From the NCBI GenBank assembly GCA_009733575.1, contig ML769433.1, positions 222,478 through 286,477 on the forward strand: a stretch of DNA of 64,000 bases, in the 5' to 3' direction. The number at the start of each line of letters is the position of its first letter. Position 1 is the stretch's first letter. The stretch is from Gymnopus androsaceus JB14. Taxonomy: Eukaryota > Basidiomycota > Agaricomycetes > Agaricales > Omphalotaceae. The position numbers and the translations under genes are program-made. This document shows positions 21,895-33,353 of the stretch, one piece after another. The notes beneath the pieces were generated by a model. It saw only the letters and a program-made list of their open reading frames with translations, was not told the DNA's origin and did no database searches.

Positions 21895-23690
21895 TTAAGA
21901 GAAATGAGGGAGGTATTTCGTGAACTGTGGCTCTAGGAAAACTTGAGATGGTAAAAAGAAGACCTGTCGAAGGCTTTCTGCAACAATGTATAAACGGGCA
22001 ATGGAATAGATGACTGAAATTGTAGGAATCAAAAGTAACCAAATGAGAAAAATCAAAAATTTGTTTGCTTTGCGCTTCTTCCAGAATCCTGAGTTTAAGA
22101 GCTTCTGCATAATGGGTACACAAAAGGCAAATGTAGAAATTGCTACGGCGCTGTAACGCCATATCATCCTCTCAAAGGCAGTAGGGAAAAACGGGTAATT
22201 CCATGCAATAGCATGTACTCCACCGTATGCAGCTCCGATGAAACAAAAGAAGATTGCCCGAGTCAGGATGTATGGATCTTGCCACAACATTGCTAGATCC
22301 TTCCAACGAAGGCCCATTATTTCATCCATTGCCAGTTTACCTTGCAGCACCACAAGAGCATGATTATAGTCCCCAGCAAAATCCCGAGTTACAGGAAGTG
22401 CAGAACCTTCGGTGGTCCATTCGAACGTCGAATGCTGCTGGATCCACTGGCGTGCAAGTTTTAGTTGTGCCCGGTAGTATCCTTTGTCACTGGCAGTGGA
22501 ACTTGGCTCGTACTCAGTGATTCCGAGTTTTTCGAAAAGAAGTACTATATCACGTTGCCAGGGGTTCAATGAATCGAGTTCATCTTGCGGAACTGAGTCA
22601 TGGTCATTTGGGACATGTATACCGAACACATGAATGTCATTTCCGTCGCGCTTGACTTTATGAACTTTTGGAATCAATCCATCCCCTTCTGCCAGTGTTC
22701 CACTATTGTTCGAGTCGTCATTGCTCGAGTCACCACTGGACACGATGCCACTAAGGATACACATCATAGCGCATGCCTCTCTTGTTCCTGAGTCCAAGTC
22801 ACAGGACATTAGAGTAGGCTCAGCAACGTCCAACGGCTTGCTCCACCAGAGGCAATACGAAGAGATTGCACAAATGGCGTGGGCGAGCGTGTTCAGTTCC
22901 AGGAGGCTAAATGACAAATGCTGCGCCGTTCGTGCAATGAACTGCATGCAGAACCACAGCGCCTGCAAGCAAGTAAGCAGTTTAGCAAGGCTTCCTGCTT
23001 TACTTTTGTCGGCTATTTCTGCTTGTGAAATATCAGGTATGATTTCAGGTGCGTATTTGAAGAGAAATGTTACTCCATGAGCGGTAACGGGAATGCGTGT
23101 TTGATTTTCAGGGAAAAAATCGGGTGGGTGTAGTTGACCTGTGCTAAAGACAAAGCCTCCCATACAGGCATAGAAACTGTGAGTAGAAGTCCAAGGGAAT
23201 TTTCGGCTATAGGTAGTAGTAATGCTCTCTGGAGTAGTGACAAGAAGCTACAGTACATCCCTCAGAAAATAGCCAGAATTAAGATGAATGATAGCTTTAC
23301 CTTTTCATGATCATCCCTATCCGGGTGAATATTAAGGAATGCATAGATTTTTTTCCACACATGAATCCAAAGTCTCCGCGGGCAATCAAGAAGCCAGATC
23401 AGTATTGAACGTTGCTTTGGAGCTTTTAAGCATTCATCTGCTTCGTCCTGTATTCTACGCGCAGAAAACCACTGCAGACATGCGATAAAGAGAAGCAGTT
23501 CCGGGGCAAGCATACCCAACATGACCCACTTCACTTTTCGCCAATATTGTAAGACAGAGGAAGTGGGTACATCCAGATGTACGGCAGTCCATACGCAGAG
23601 GCCAAGAGTAACAATGCAGCTGGACACCAAGTTGTATGTTCCTCGGAACTCGGGATCGGGATATATTTTGAAAGGTGGTTCGACATCCAT
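21895..23690 (-). CDS. Multi-pass membrane protein, fungal family of unknown function
   Basis: Exon 1 starts MDVEPPFKIYPDPEFRGTYN and carries two membrane segments (VSSCIVTLGLCVWTAVHLDV; WVMLGMLAPELLLFIACL). An intron of ~70 bases ends CTGTAG, giving TPESITTTYSRKFPW and YACMGGFVF. The diagnostic segment is LNTLAHAICAISSYCLWWSK followed by PLDVAEPT. Fungal homologues share this 'NxxAHxxCxLxxYxLWWxKPLDVxxPT' block. Four more hydrophobic segments follow before QFTKYLPHFS. An acidic, Ser/Asp-rich loop (SSGDSSNDDSNNSG) lies in the middle. The family is expanded in mushrooms and has no assigned function as far as I know. Confidence 0.75.
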
Positions 23691-25459
23691 ATGCTGAGTC
23701 GAGAAAATTTCACTTGACCGATCAGCGCTGAGCGACTCAGAAAAAAAAACTCACAATTGTAGTAAGTAGTAGGTTCTTTATGAGTATCAAGGGCGTTACA
23801 GTAGTATATATGCGTACCACCAATGACACGCCTCCAACACACCTCTTCAAAGAGTATGTCATCCACGCTGCTAAAACATGTTGATTAAACAAGGCCCAGT
23901 GAATCTGTTAAGCCACCGTCTTGCTTGCTGGATCAACGCCGTCCTTTAATGTTTGTCTATGCGTCTACTGATCTCGCAAACAAGAACCTCTTGGATATGA
24001 TCCTATAAATCAACAACTACATTGTCGTTGTTAATCTCGAGGTCAGACAAAAGCAAAAGCGGATTACTTAATTCCGTCATACATAATCATATTGACTAAG
24101 GCAAGCCAGTATTATTCTTCTAGTTCTACGCCCGTTCTGCACTAAAAAAAGTTGCTTCAGCTGCAACAGCATAATCTCTGGAGGTCTACACGCGTCACTC
24201 ACCGCAACATTCATCTACATTACCAATTGCATCTTGAATGACTGTTTGGGTTTGCATGAATTATTCTGTAGCTTGGCTTGGTAGTTACAAGTTGTCATTG
24301 ATTTATAACATTTGAGTTCATTCCTCTTCAGGACGCACACTCTGGATTTTACTATTCACAATCACCTTCAAGTAAGCACTATGGTCTCCCTGAAAAACTG
24401 GAACGACAAACACTGGTTCATTGTTAAGTATTTGAAGAGTTGTAATCTTCGTAGCAGGTAGAGCCGAAATTCGCTGAAAATAGTCTTTAAATGCGTTCGG
24501 TGGCTGGAAATGCCTGGCGTGAGGGGGAGGCAATAAAGCAAGTCAGACAAAACATTATTGACTACCAGAAAGTCTTAGTAGTTCGTCTCGCTTGGCTAAC
24601 AGAATTTTTAAAAAGACTACCAGAAAGTACAGAGGAAGTAAATGATACTGCAGTGGACGAAACTTTAGCGATAGCATATAAATACAAAAGACATCACAAA
24701 CCGAGTAGATTTGATACATTCCACCACCAGAGTTAAGTATACCCATAGTTTCTTCCCCATCGCCATCTATGGACATTTGTCAGTCATTGAAACACCTGAG
24801 CAACATCGAAAACTTACTACCTATATCATCACCTTTCCTCCACCTCTTTACTCTCAACCAGTGTCCTCTATAGTAGATCATATGCGTCGTATCTAACGGA
24901 GGCCGAAACAACATTTGGGTCTTGACCTTGCCCAGAACATCGTCTCTGTCATAATTTATAATTATACACCAGCCCTCCTCCTTCCTGCGTCGACCCGGAC
25001 CCCACGAGAACGTCCCATTCGTGTCTTGAGGCATAAGTTAGACATATGGGCAGTCATCTTAGGAGAGGTGGACTGTGAGGAAGAATACCGTAGTTGTTTG
25101 ATAGATAGACAGACTGCTGAATGTACTGCATTGAGCTTTTTAATGCAAAACTTGTTGCTGTAAAGTGCACTGTAGTAGGGACTTGATAGCTGAGACCATG
25201 GTGCTGCGGAGAACAGGTTCATTGAGTACTATGCACGTCTGAACTCAAGATTTATCACCGGAGTTCGGACTTGGACGTAGAAGGTTGCTTGAGAGTGGCC
25301 GCGGGGAATCTAGATATGAAATTATGCGAGGATTTTGGATGGATGAACCAAGACGCTGCCGACATCGTAGGTGACGAATGAGGTTTACAGAAGATGTGGG
25401 CGCTTAGCAACGTCAACGTGATAGTCTGTGTCATTGCTTGAACCTTGCTTGAACCCCTA
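23691..25459. other. Intergenic region with doubtful relics
   Basis: AT-rich, with many short overlapping frames. The only suggestive piece is the BCS1-like relic listed separately. No transposon ends or RNA genes recognised. Confidence 0.4.
24780..25160 (-). pseudogene. Possible BCS1-like N-terminal fragment
   Basis: A minus-strand frame reads FSWGPGRRRKEEGW, then MLFRPPLDTTHMIYYRGHWL and RVKRWRKGDDIG before a GTAAGT donor. The pattern '...yrGhWLrvkR' resembles the beta-rich N-terminal domain of fungal BCS1-type AAA proteins. Upstream there are stops (near 25030-25060), and no AAA domain follows. The assignment is tentative and the fragment is not functional as read. Confidence 0.25.
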
Positions 25460-26940
25460 ATGAGCGTGTCCCCTTCAAAGTATACGACCAAGCTTTTTCT
25501 CTTTGACGATACTCAAATTGATCTTTCTCCTCTAGATTTTGCGCAGGATCCGACCCGGCTTGGAAAGCATTCTTAACAAAAGCCAAGATTTCTGAATTGC
25601 AAACCCCGACTGTTGATCCTCTTGTCGATACTGTCAACCTACCACGGTCACTTCCACAGCTCATCGCTTCCGCTTACCAGAAAAATCGGGACATCGAGAG
25701 CTTCCAATACATTATTTTCATCCCTCCCACATACGGCACCCCAACCCCCAATCGTAGTATCGTCTTTACAGACGATGACCCACAGAGGATCGAGTATTAT
25801 GCGCCGACATTGTTTCGGCTGTTCAACCGCCTCAGAGAAGCTTTGAATCGTCCAAATGTTTCCAAAATGGCTATTCGTCGTGCCGTAGACGACCTCCTCG
25901 AATTGGTCTTCGAGACAGACACGAATACTCTACCCGGCACTCGATACTTGTACGTATCCTTCCAAGTAGCTATGTTTGAATTCAAGTGTAGCACCTTATC
26001 CCTATGTACAGAGTCGAGTCTCAGGTCAAGATTGTACGATTCGACAAGCGGACACTCAATCACTATCCCACCGGAGTGGCGATGGCTGATGGTGCAGTGG
26101 CCATCGTGATACCAAAACCTCTGCTTCAGAGTCTCGATGTCCGAAAAGCAAATGAAAATCACTACCGCTCAGGCAATTATCTTCGCCAACAATATGCTGC
26201 TACCTATGTCGAATACAAAGGTGGCCTGAAAAATAATGGCCGGCAGGCCATTCTAGACAGCGCGTCAATCCAAGCGGTTAACCGAGTGCTTGGTGTGGAT
26301 GTAACAAACTATTCCCTGAGCATTCGCCACAACCAGGTCGACGTGATCACTTCCCGCTGGGAGGAAAAACTGGTAGATGTGAGTTTCAGTGCGTTGCATG
26401 TGTTAGAATATGAAAGTTACTTACATTTCGATCCAGGATTTTGAGTATCAATACAGAAAATTCAACAACGTTTTCGACCTGTCTGACGGATTGGATTTTT
26501 TGAGATTTTACTCATTTCTATGTCAACTGCGGGGAAATCATCGTTCTGTCCAGGAGAAATTATTCCTCGCTCGCGATAGCAAACGAGTACGCGCTGATGT
26601 GAATCCCTTTTTTGAACACCAGTCACAAAATGACCAAGATGACTTGACTTCTGACAATGGGAACAGCGAAACTGATCATATGGTGGAAGACGATCTGGAG
26701 TTGGGTGAAGAGGCCTCTACCAAGGTGGCAGTTGATAAATTCTGCGAGGCTGAGGATAGCGAAGAAGATGTAGACAAGGGTAGTGAAGAAGATGACGAAA
26801 GTGAAGAAGAGAACCTGGATAGCAAAAGAGACACCAGGAAATCAACGGAGGACAAGGTGAACACTTGGCGCCAGTCTCAAAGCATTACAACGTACTCTCA
26901 GTCATACACCTGGAAAACAAATGCCGATTTGCACTCATGA
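25460..26940 (+). CDS. Protein of unknown function with acidic C-terminal tail
   Basis: Four exons (25460-25479, 25536-25949, 26012-26378 and 26437-26940) splice in frame to 434 residues. The body is polar and moderately conserved-looking (SDPAWKAFLTKAKISEL; VDDLLELVFETDTNTLPGTR; YRSGNYLRQQYAATYVEYKG; FEYQYRKFNNVFDLSDGLDF). Residues from about 350 form a tail rich in Asp/Glu (SEEDVDKGSEEDDESEEENL), as in histone-binding or nuclear proteins. No known domain recognised. Clean splicing and matching phases argue that it is a real gene. Confidence 0.65.
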
Positions 26941-27576
26941 ACAGACCGTGACCTTTAGTTGGCCACTGCTTATGATGTGTTCGAGCCATATACTTGTATT
27001 GACATTTTGTTTGAGAGGCTCATTCGGAGTGAGAAAGACGAGCTTCCAGATCCGCGATGAATTTGACAGAATAAGTATTGGATTCCTTGTACCCGCTTGA
27101 GGTCAGTCGACCAGGTTAATACTAATAGAGCAGAGTCGACTGTGCGGTACGCACTCTATCTCTGACCACGCCCTGATCTGAAGAGTACTGGATAATATAA
27201 TATAGATAGCACTCACAGCTTACTGTACTTCAGCATAATATAATTAAAAACAACAAAGTCTCTTCAGCGAGTGACACTGGTTCCTCCGAATCCACATAAT
27301 AAGCTGTCGAGCGAGTTCATTCTGAAACTCCTTAGCATACTCATATTCAAAACCCAGATAAGTAGTGACGGCGTGATAACAAGAAAACAAAAAAGAAGCC
27401 TAAGCGCCGCACCCTTGTTCGATTCATATCGAGTACTTAACTCACCCAATACTACATTCACGATGCATGTCCATGTAATAAGGTATTTATTTAAACAAGT
27501 ATGTAGTTAAGTAATCTAACAAAGGGAAGAGAAAGCGAATCCATACGTGCAAATTTTAATCCTCCGCGCCCGCTCC
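26941..27576. other. Convergent intergenic region
   Basis: Between the acidic-tail gene and coatomer beta'. Short AT-rich tracts near 27190-27250 and small open frames; nothing supported. Confidence 0.4.
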
Positions 27577-30500
27577 CTATGCAGCAACATCAACCAACAC
27601 TGGTGACTCTGAACCCGTTGTACTAGGCTCCGCCTCCCCGTTCACGCCATTTACACCATGCTCCCTCCCAATAATAGCCTCCCATCCCTCCTCAAACACG
27701 TCAGGATTGACCTCTGGATTCGCGATCGTCTCTGCGATTTTTGGTCTATTCTTAGCTTTGAGGTCGGCTTGCCATGCTACGACAGTGCGGGGTACGAGGC
27801 TGATGATACGTAGTCAATTAGTAAATAATCAATCCTCCCTTGAAATCCACTCACCTAGGACAATACGTCCTCGCAAACATCGCCGCTTCGCTCATTCTCC
27901 CGGTATTGATTAATAGATCTACGCATCGTTCCGTTTCACCCATGGACCACCAGATGACCCAGGCAAGGTTATTTTGGCCTGAGGTTTCGGCGCGAGAGGC
28001 GAGACTTAGGAGTTCGGCTGTTGGGACAACAAGTCAGCCCAGCCGAAATTTAAAAAAAAACAATTAATCGCTACTCACATTCCCCTTGTACTCCCATACT
28101 CCCCAGTAACAACATCAACGCTCCGAGGTCGCCCGCATTCTCGAAACACTCTTTCGCCAGGTCGAACCTCCATGCCGCGAGAGCACGGTCGCCGAGGGAT
28201 TTCCATTTGGAGATGGATTCGGGGTTGATTTCACGTCCAGCTAGACGTGTTGCGCCTCCTGCTGGCGGTGTAGGCGCAGAATCATCTATTCGTACGGGAT
28301 TAGTACGATTATAGATTCAGTCTTGAACACATACCCTTAACCTCCGACTCAGCCCTAACGATCTCTAGCGCCGTGTCCAGATCATCCAACTGCAACGCCA
28401 AGTCGAATTTGTGGTCTGGGTCGGTGGCGATTTTGAGTGCGAGTTCTTTGAGGTCTAGGAGGTGCAATCAAGCAATTTGTGGCAATTCTCTCAAAAACAC
28501 GAAGCACTAACCTCGTCCCTCCAAAAACCTCGCCAACCTTCCCCGACCCTCTCTGCCAATCACGCCTTTTTCTACACCTTCCTTGAACACCTCTTCCGCA
28601 CCTGCCAGGTCCCCCTCGACCACCTTGATCTGATACTCTACCACGGCCAGGGAGAGGGAATACGTGTAGACGTTAAGGTCCTTGTCGGTTAGGTAGACGA
28701 GGGATTGGGCAGGAAGGTATGTTAAGAGGTAGAGTGAGCTGTAGGGAGCGGAGGGAAATGGATTTGAGTTGTTCGGAGGAATAGGAAAAGAAAATTCGCA
28801 AAAGCAGGACTAACCTGTCTAACGGACTAATACTAAAGCTTTCGTTCCCGACGAAATACATCAGCCTGTTGGATGCGGTGGTGTAAATGAGGCAGTCGCC
28901 GACCCATTTTGCGGTTTTCACACTGTGAAGACGCGTAAGCTAGCGGTAAGGTCGCAATAACGAATACATTATACCCTTCCGCGACATCAGCTACAACTTC
29001 AAACGCCTCCTCCACACCCTCATCGTCAACCTCCACCCCGCTCGCTAATCGTTCCTCGTACGCGTCGCGGTCAAACTTTAACACGTAGAACGAATCTTCC
29101 GCGACGATAGCGACGAGGGAATTGGTTGTTGACCAGTAGACCTGGGTAGAAACGTATCAGTAGAGGTAAACGTAGAAGAAAGATGCGCCGACCTCCTTTG
29201 CATCAACATCAATCCTCCTAACCACCTCTCCCGATCCCAATCCCAAAACATTACGAACCCATTCCCTCTCGCAGCAAGCAGCGGCCCTCCGTAAAGCGCA
29301 TCCATACCCCAGCTGCCGAGACCTTTCATTCCCTTTCCAGCTTCCTTGAAATTCTTGTACAGCTTGAGAGCGACCTTGGACTCGAGCACGGCGTATGTGT
29401 TCGAATCCGGTCCCCAAGCGAAGGATATACCGTTCCCAAAGGCCTTGTTCTCCACGCAAGAGCAGTGTAAGTGATCCATTCACCATCGCCGACAACAGTA
29501 ACCCAACGTCCATTCGGAGAATGTATGATGGATGTCGGAAATACCTCCGAGGAGCCTATTTCCTTGGCCTGAAGCTGCACGCGTTCGCCGTCCTTCAAAT
29601 CCGTCCCAAGCAGAGTGAGGTTTGCTGACAGGACACTTCCTGCCTTTGTATAAACCATCTTGCCCTGAGCATCAACGCTAAACGTTGGTTCATCTTTTCC
29701 CAACTTTATCACGACGACACCCTCGTCGTATCCCACCGCTACTTCATTGGCCGTTTTATGTAGCGCCACGCACCAAGCCCTCTCGAGCGCGTAGCTAAGC
29801 GTGTTTTCGATCCTATACGTATTCGCGTTCCAAATCTTCACCGTGCCGTCTTCACTTCCGGAGATGATGATGGGTAGACTCGGGTGAAAGACGGCAAAGG
29901 AGACGTTGTTGGTGTGGCCCTCCATGGTCTGAACACAGGATTTCGATAGGTAATCCCAGACCTTGACTGTACGATCGTCTCCGCAGGTAACAAGGTAGGG
30001 TTTGTCGTTGCCCAGATAAAACTCGACATAGTTGACGCCCTTGTCGTGAGCTTCGAGGGTAAAATTGGTTGGGGGGAACCTAGAGACCAGATCTTGACGG
30101 TGCGATCCAAACACGACGAGGCAAAGGTGTTGGTATCCTTTGGATTGAAAGAGATGTTCATGATATAATGTGTGTCCATGGTACGTCTGGACGTTCTTCC
30201 AGCCTTTATCCCAATCCCAAGCTTTGATACTCATATCATCGCTTCCAGTAAGAACCAGACTCTGCGTCGGATGGACGGAAAGACAACGGATATAGTCAGG
30301 ATGAGCTTCGAAAGCGGCGATTTTTTCGTGTGTGTTGTAGTTGAAAACTCGGAGTTGAAAGTCGTCGCTGCCAGCTACGAACCAGTTTTTGCGAGGGATG
30401 AATTTGATACAGCGAACGGGAACATCGGAGACTTCGAAAGTCTTTAGAAGGGCTCCGCTTTCCGTATGGTAAATGTGAACCTGGCCGTTGTAAAGACCGG

Positions 30501-30634
30501 TAAGGACCCAGGGTTCTGTTGGGTGTAGATCGACGCCTTTGACTCGGTCGGAGCGAGAGAATAGTTTCCGCTGAAAATAGTTAGTGTAGGCGCGTACAGA
30601 GAGCTAGGGCACGCACCTGAACCTGGAATAACAT
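27577..30634 (-). CDS. SEC27: Coatomer subunit beta' (COPB2/Sec27)
   Basis: The first exon reads MLFQVQ, then a 46-base intron (30616-30571) leads to [22 protein letters not shown] repeats follow: [37 protein letters not shown] with [37 protein letters not shown] and [13 protein letters not shown]. Next come the coatomer WD-associated region ([33 protein letters not shown]) and a helical C-terminus ([39 protein letters not shown]). It is a COPI coat subunit for Golgi-to-ER retrograde transport and binds KKxx signals. Three small indels break the reading frame (near 30170, 30072 and 29450). All lie in simple runs, so assembly error is likely in an essential gene. Confidence 0.92.
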
Positions 30635-30727
30635 GGTGGTCGAAGACAAACGTGGCAAGCGCTCTGGCGCTAAACGCACTCATCGCTTGCTTCCACTGTA
30701 CATATTTCCTTCTTTCCTCCCTTCATT
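30635..30727. promoter_or_regulatory. 93-base divergent promoter between coatomer beta' and CUE gene
   Basis: The two ATGs face away from each other with only 93 bases between them, so the core promoters must overlap. No specific box identified. Confidence 0.55.
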
Positions 30728-31461
30728 ATGAGCGAAGTAGTGAATGTAATCGTCGCATTCGCCGTTATCGTATTTATTGTCCGCTGGGCTACTTCCTCGA
30801 ATTCAGACAGCGGACCAACTCCCGCCGACACTCTAGGCTTCCGCCCAAAGAATGTGACTGAAGATATGCTGGATACCATCGGAAATATGTTCCCCGATAT
30901 TCCTAGGTATGCATCATATATTCTACTACTATTACTCTGACTTGTCGCGCGCGCAGAGACAACATTCGTTATGACCTCCTCCGCACTGGCAGTGTAGAGA
31001 CGACGACCAACAAGATTCTTGAGAGGGGATTTATTGAAGCTGTAGGTTTATTAACTGTGCTGTGTGGACTATTGCTTATCTTTACTCAGCCTCCTCCATC
31101 CTACTTTACCCTCTACCCCCGCACTCTCGCTCCAACGCCAAATAACTCTGCCGCCTCAGGCTTTTCTTCATCTTCATCGATAAAGCAACCCAAAGATACT
31201 CTTATCTCGCGATACAATCTCCAGTCCCGGCTAAAATCTGAGGATACAGCAACGATACCGGACGAGGACGTAGGCGGAAAGGCTAAATGGGAAGACACGC
31301 CGGAGAAGAGAGAAGCTAGTCTTAGGGAAAGGAAGGAGAGGATGATCTTGGCTGCGAGACAGTGAGTTATTCTCCGTATGTTTGATTGAATTACTCTAAC
31401 GGTTTCGCATCGTGCTAGACGTATGCTCGCTGCCCAGAAGGAAAAGGGCAATGAAGCATGA
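30728..31461 (+). CDS. CUE domain membrane protein (Cue1-like)
   Basis: Four exons (30728-30906, 30957-31041, 31090-31361 and 31419-31461) give 192 residues. One N-terminal membrane helix (VVNVIVAFAVIVFIV) is followed by the CUE domain. It is formed across the first intron: DMLDTIGNMFPDIPR joined to DNIRYDLLRTGSVETTTNKI and LERGFIEAPPP. The Met-Phe-Pro and the di-leucine (DLL) of the ubiquitin/Ubc-binding surface are present. The tail is basic and charged (REASLRERKERM). Cue1-type proteins sit in the ER membrane and recruit or activate the E2 Ubc7 in ERAD. This is the likely role, but orthology is not proven. Confidence 0.85.
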
Positions 31462-33353
31462 TCGTCTTAGTTATACTCTGGGATTTGATGTAACCTCGCT
31501 TTGTTTCTACCCAACTCGATAATATATATCAATTGATTCATAATTTGGATTGTCCAACCGTTCTGGACGACAGCAGGGAGTGCTCTGGGCGAGGTTATGA
31601 TTGCCTTGTTCCGCTGACCGCTTGCAATTCCCGTAGTGGTCCGTCTTCTGGAACTTGTGAGTCTCAGCTTGGCTGCTTAGCTATAAACTTATCTGAAATC
31701 TATCTGCAGTCTTATCATCTGCTCTTTCCTTGTATGAACCTACGCACAATACCGCAGCCAAACGGCTCCCGTTCTCGTATCGCCGAAACCAATTCTAGAC
31801 CATCCTTCAAGATCAGCTTGCTTTTCCTTCTTCCTTTGGCATCAGAATCATTGACAATTCACCCGCCATGAAATTATAAGTTGGTATTGCTTTTCATTCC
31901 AGCAATTCCGTCGATTATGCTGGTACGGTCCTGCCTTCTTCTTTAGCAGTAGCACTTGGATGGTCGGAGACCAGATGAGATCTTGGTTGAAGGCTGGCTG
32001 GCAATCATCGACATCTCCTGTATTGTAACTAACCTTTACTTTTCTCTTTTCGTTTTAGGATCCACTTTGACTTGGCAAGTCAGGGTACTGGACTTCGAGG
32101 GCAACAGCATGCACTGGTGTGCACTGTATGCATCTCTGAAGGGTCTTGCTAGATCACTACCTACGCCTTACTTCTACTTGAGCAAATCGCGTACTGATTA
32201 AACCTCTCATTTCAGAATGCAAGGCCTCTACGTGCAACTTGTTACGACTGAGATGCTCTTCATAACCAATTGTTGCAAGGCTACTGGCTGGCTTCCGAGG
32301 ATGCTGAATCTCCAACTTCAGATTGCGCGCGCAGTGGACTCCGGAGTATAGATGTACATGTATGAAGAGCGCGCCACGCCTTCAACTTACAAGTCAACGC
32401 AGATACCATACGTCGAAAATCTGCCTTCGCCTACAGGCTGATCAAGTGCTGGACGCCAAGAAGCTGGGTCGAAGGGTTGGTATGTCGGACTATCACATAT
32501 CGGGCTCTCTTTTTATGGATAGGATCGGTGGTTTCGGCATCGTGAAGAAAACAAGTAGAATTGTTACTGTCAATGTCACATATGTACTCATTCAGGTCAT
32601 GCGGACGCGCGGCGTTCACTATAACGTTTTAAGGTTTTACATCCTAGTCTCGGGGCATTCACACGAAAACGGGAATATGGTAATATCGGAATATGGTAAT
32701 ATGTATCAAGATTCAAAACTAATGGCGTTTGCCAACTGTCGCTAACTCAACGCCACTAGTTGGGCACCATGCGCGCAATGGCAAGTCAATAGATCCATCG
32801 CTTTGCCCAGATCTCCGTCGTTCATTCATGTCGCTTTGCCCTCTCATTCATTCATGAATACTTACCTCCAACAGGCAGCCACCGAAAGAAAGTCTGATTT
32901 TCCCCCGTTTCCGGTATTTTCTCGAACGAGTGAATGATTTTTTTCATTGTAACACATCGTACTGGAGGCCCGACGCTCATTGGCACTGGTAAATGAGGAC
33001 TAGAAGATGCTACGTACATCCAGGGTCCAGAAGTATGAACTGCCAAGTGCTCTTCAATTGGTGATATGAAAGCACCCCAAATCCTAGATGACATGCCCAG
33101 TGCTCCCGAAGTATATGTATGCACTACAAGAGGACCCTGGCTCTTGAACGTACACAGCTCTCAAACAGCGAAAATTTTGGTTCCAGCGATGCGGCGAGAT
33201 TACACTGTAATTGTGGAAGTGCCGAATATACTTTGGTGAGCTATGCCAATACTGTATCCTATAAGTTTCGGCGTATTCAATCATCCTTTCACACCCCCGC
33301 CCAAACCACTCACTGTTCTTCTCCCCAACACCAGAAAACATTATTACTTGAAG
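31462..33353. other. Intergenic region, partly duplicated upstream of a second paralogue
   Basis: No supported gene in about 1.9 kb; many short frames without motifs. A small direct repeat GGAATATGGTAATATC occurs near 32670-32700. From about 33040 to 33353 the sequence resembles 39490-39780, the upstream region of the second DUF6534-like gene. Shared blocks include GTGCTCTT.AA, CCAGCGATGC and TGAGCTATGC. Confidence 0.5.

Noticed and set aside
21584..22162. 192-residue minus-strand frame overlapping the membrane-protein gene
   Set aside because: It runs in another frame over the conserved C-terminal exon and has no family features; the overlapping 422-residue frame carries the conserved block.
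32323..32745. 140-residue plus-strand frame between the CUE gene and DUF6534-like copy 1
   Set aside because: No motif, no splice partner and an amino-acid composition typical of random sequence.
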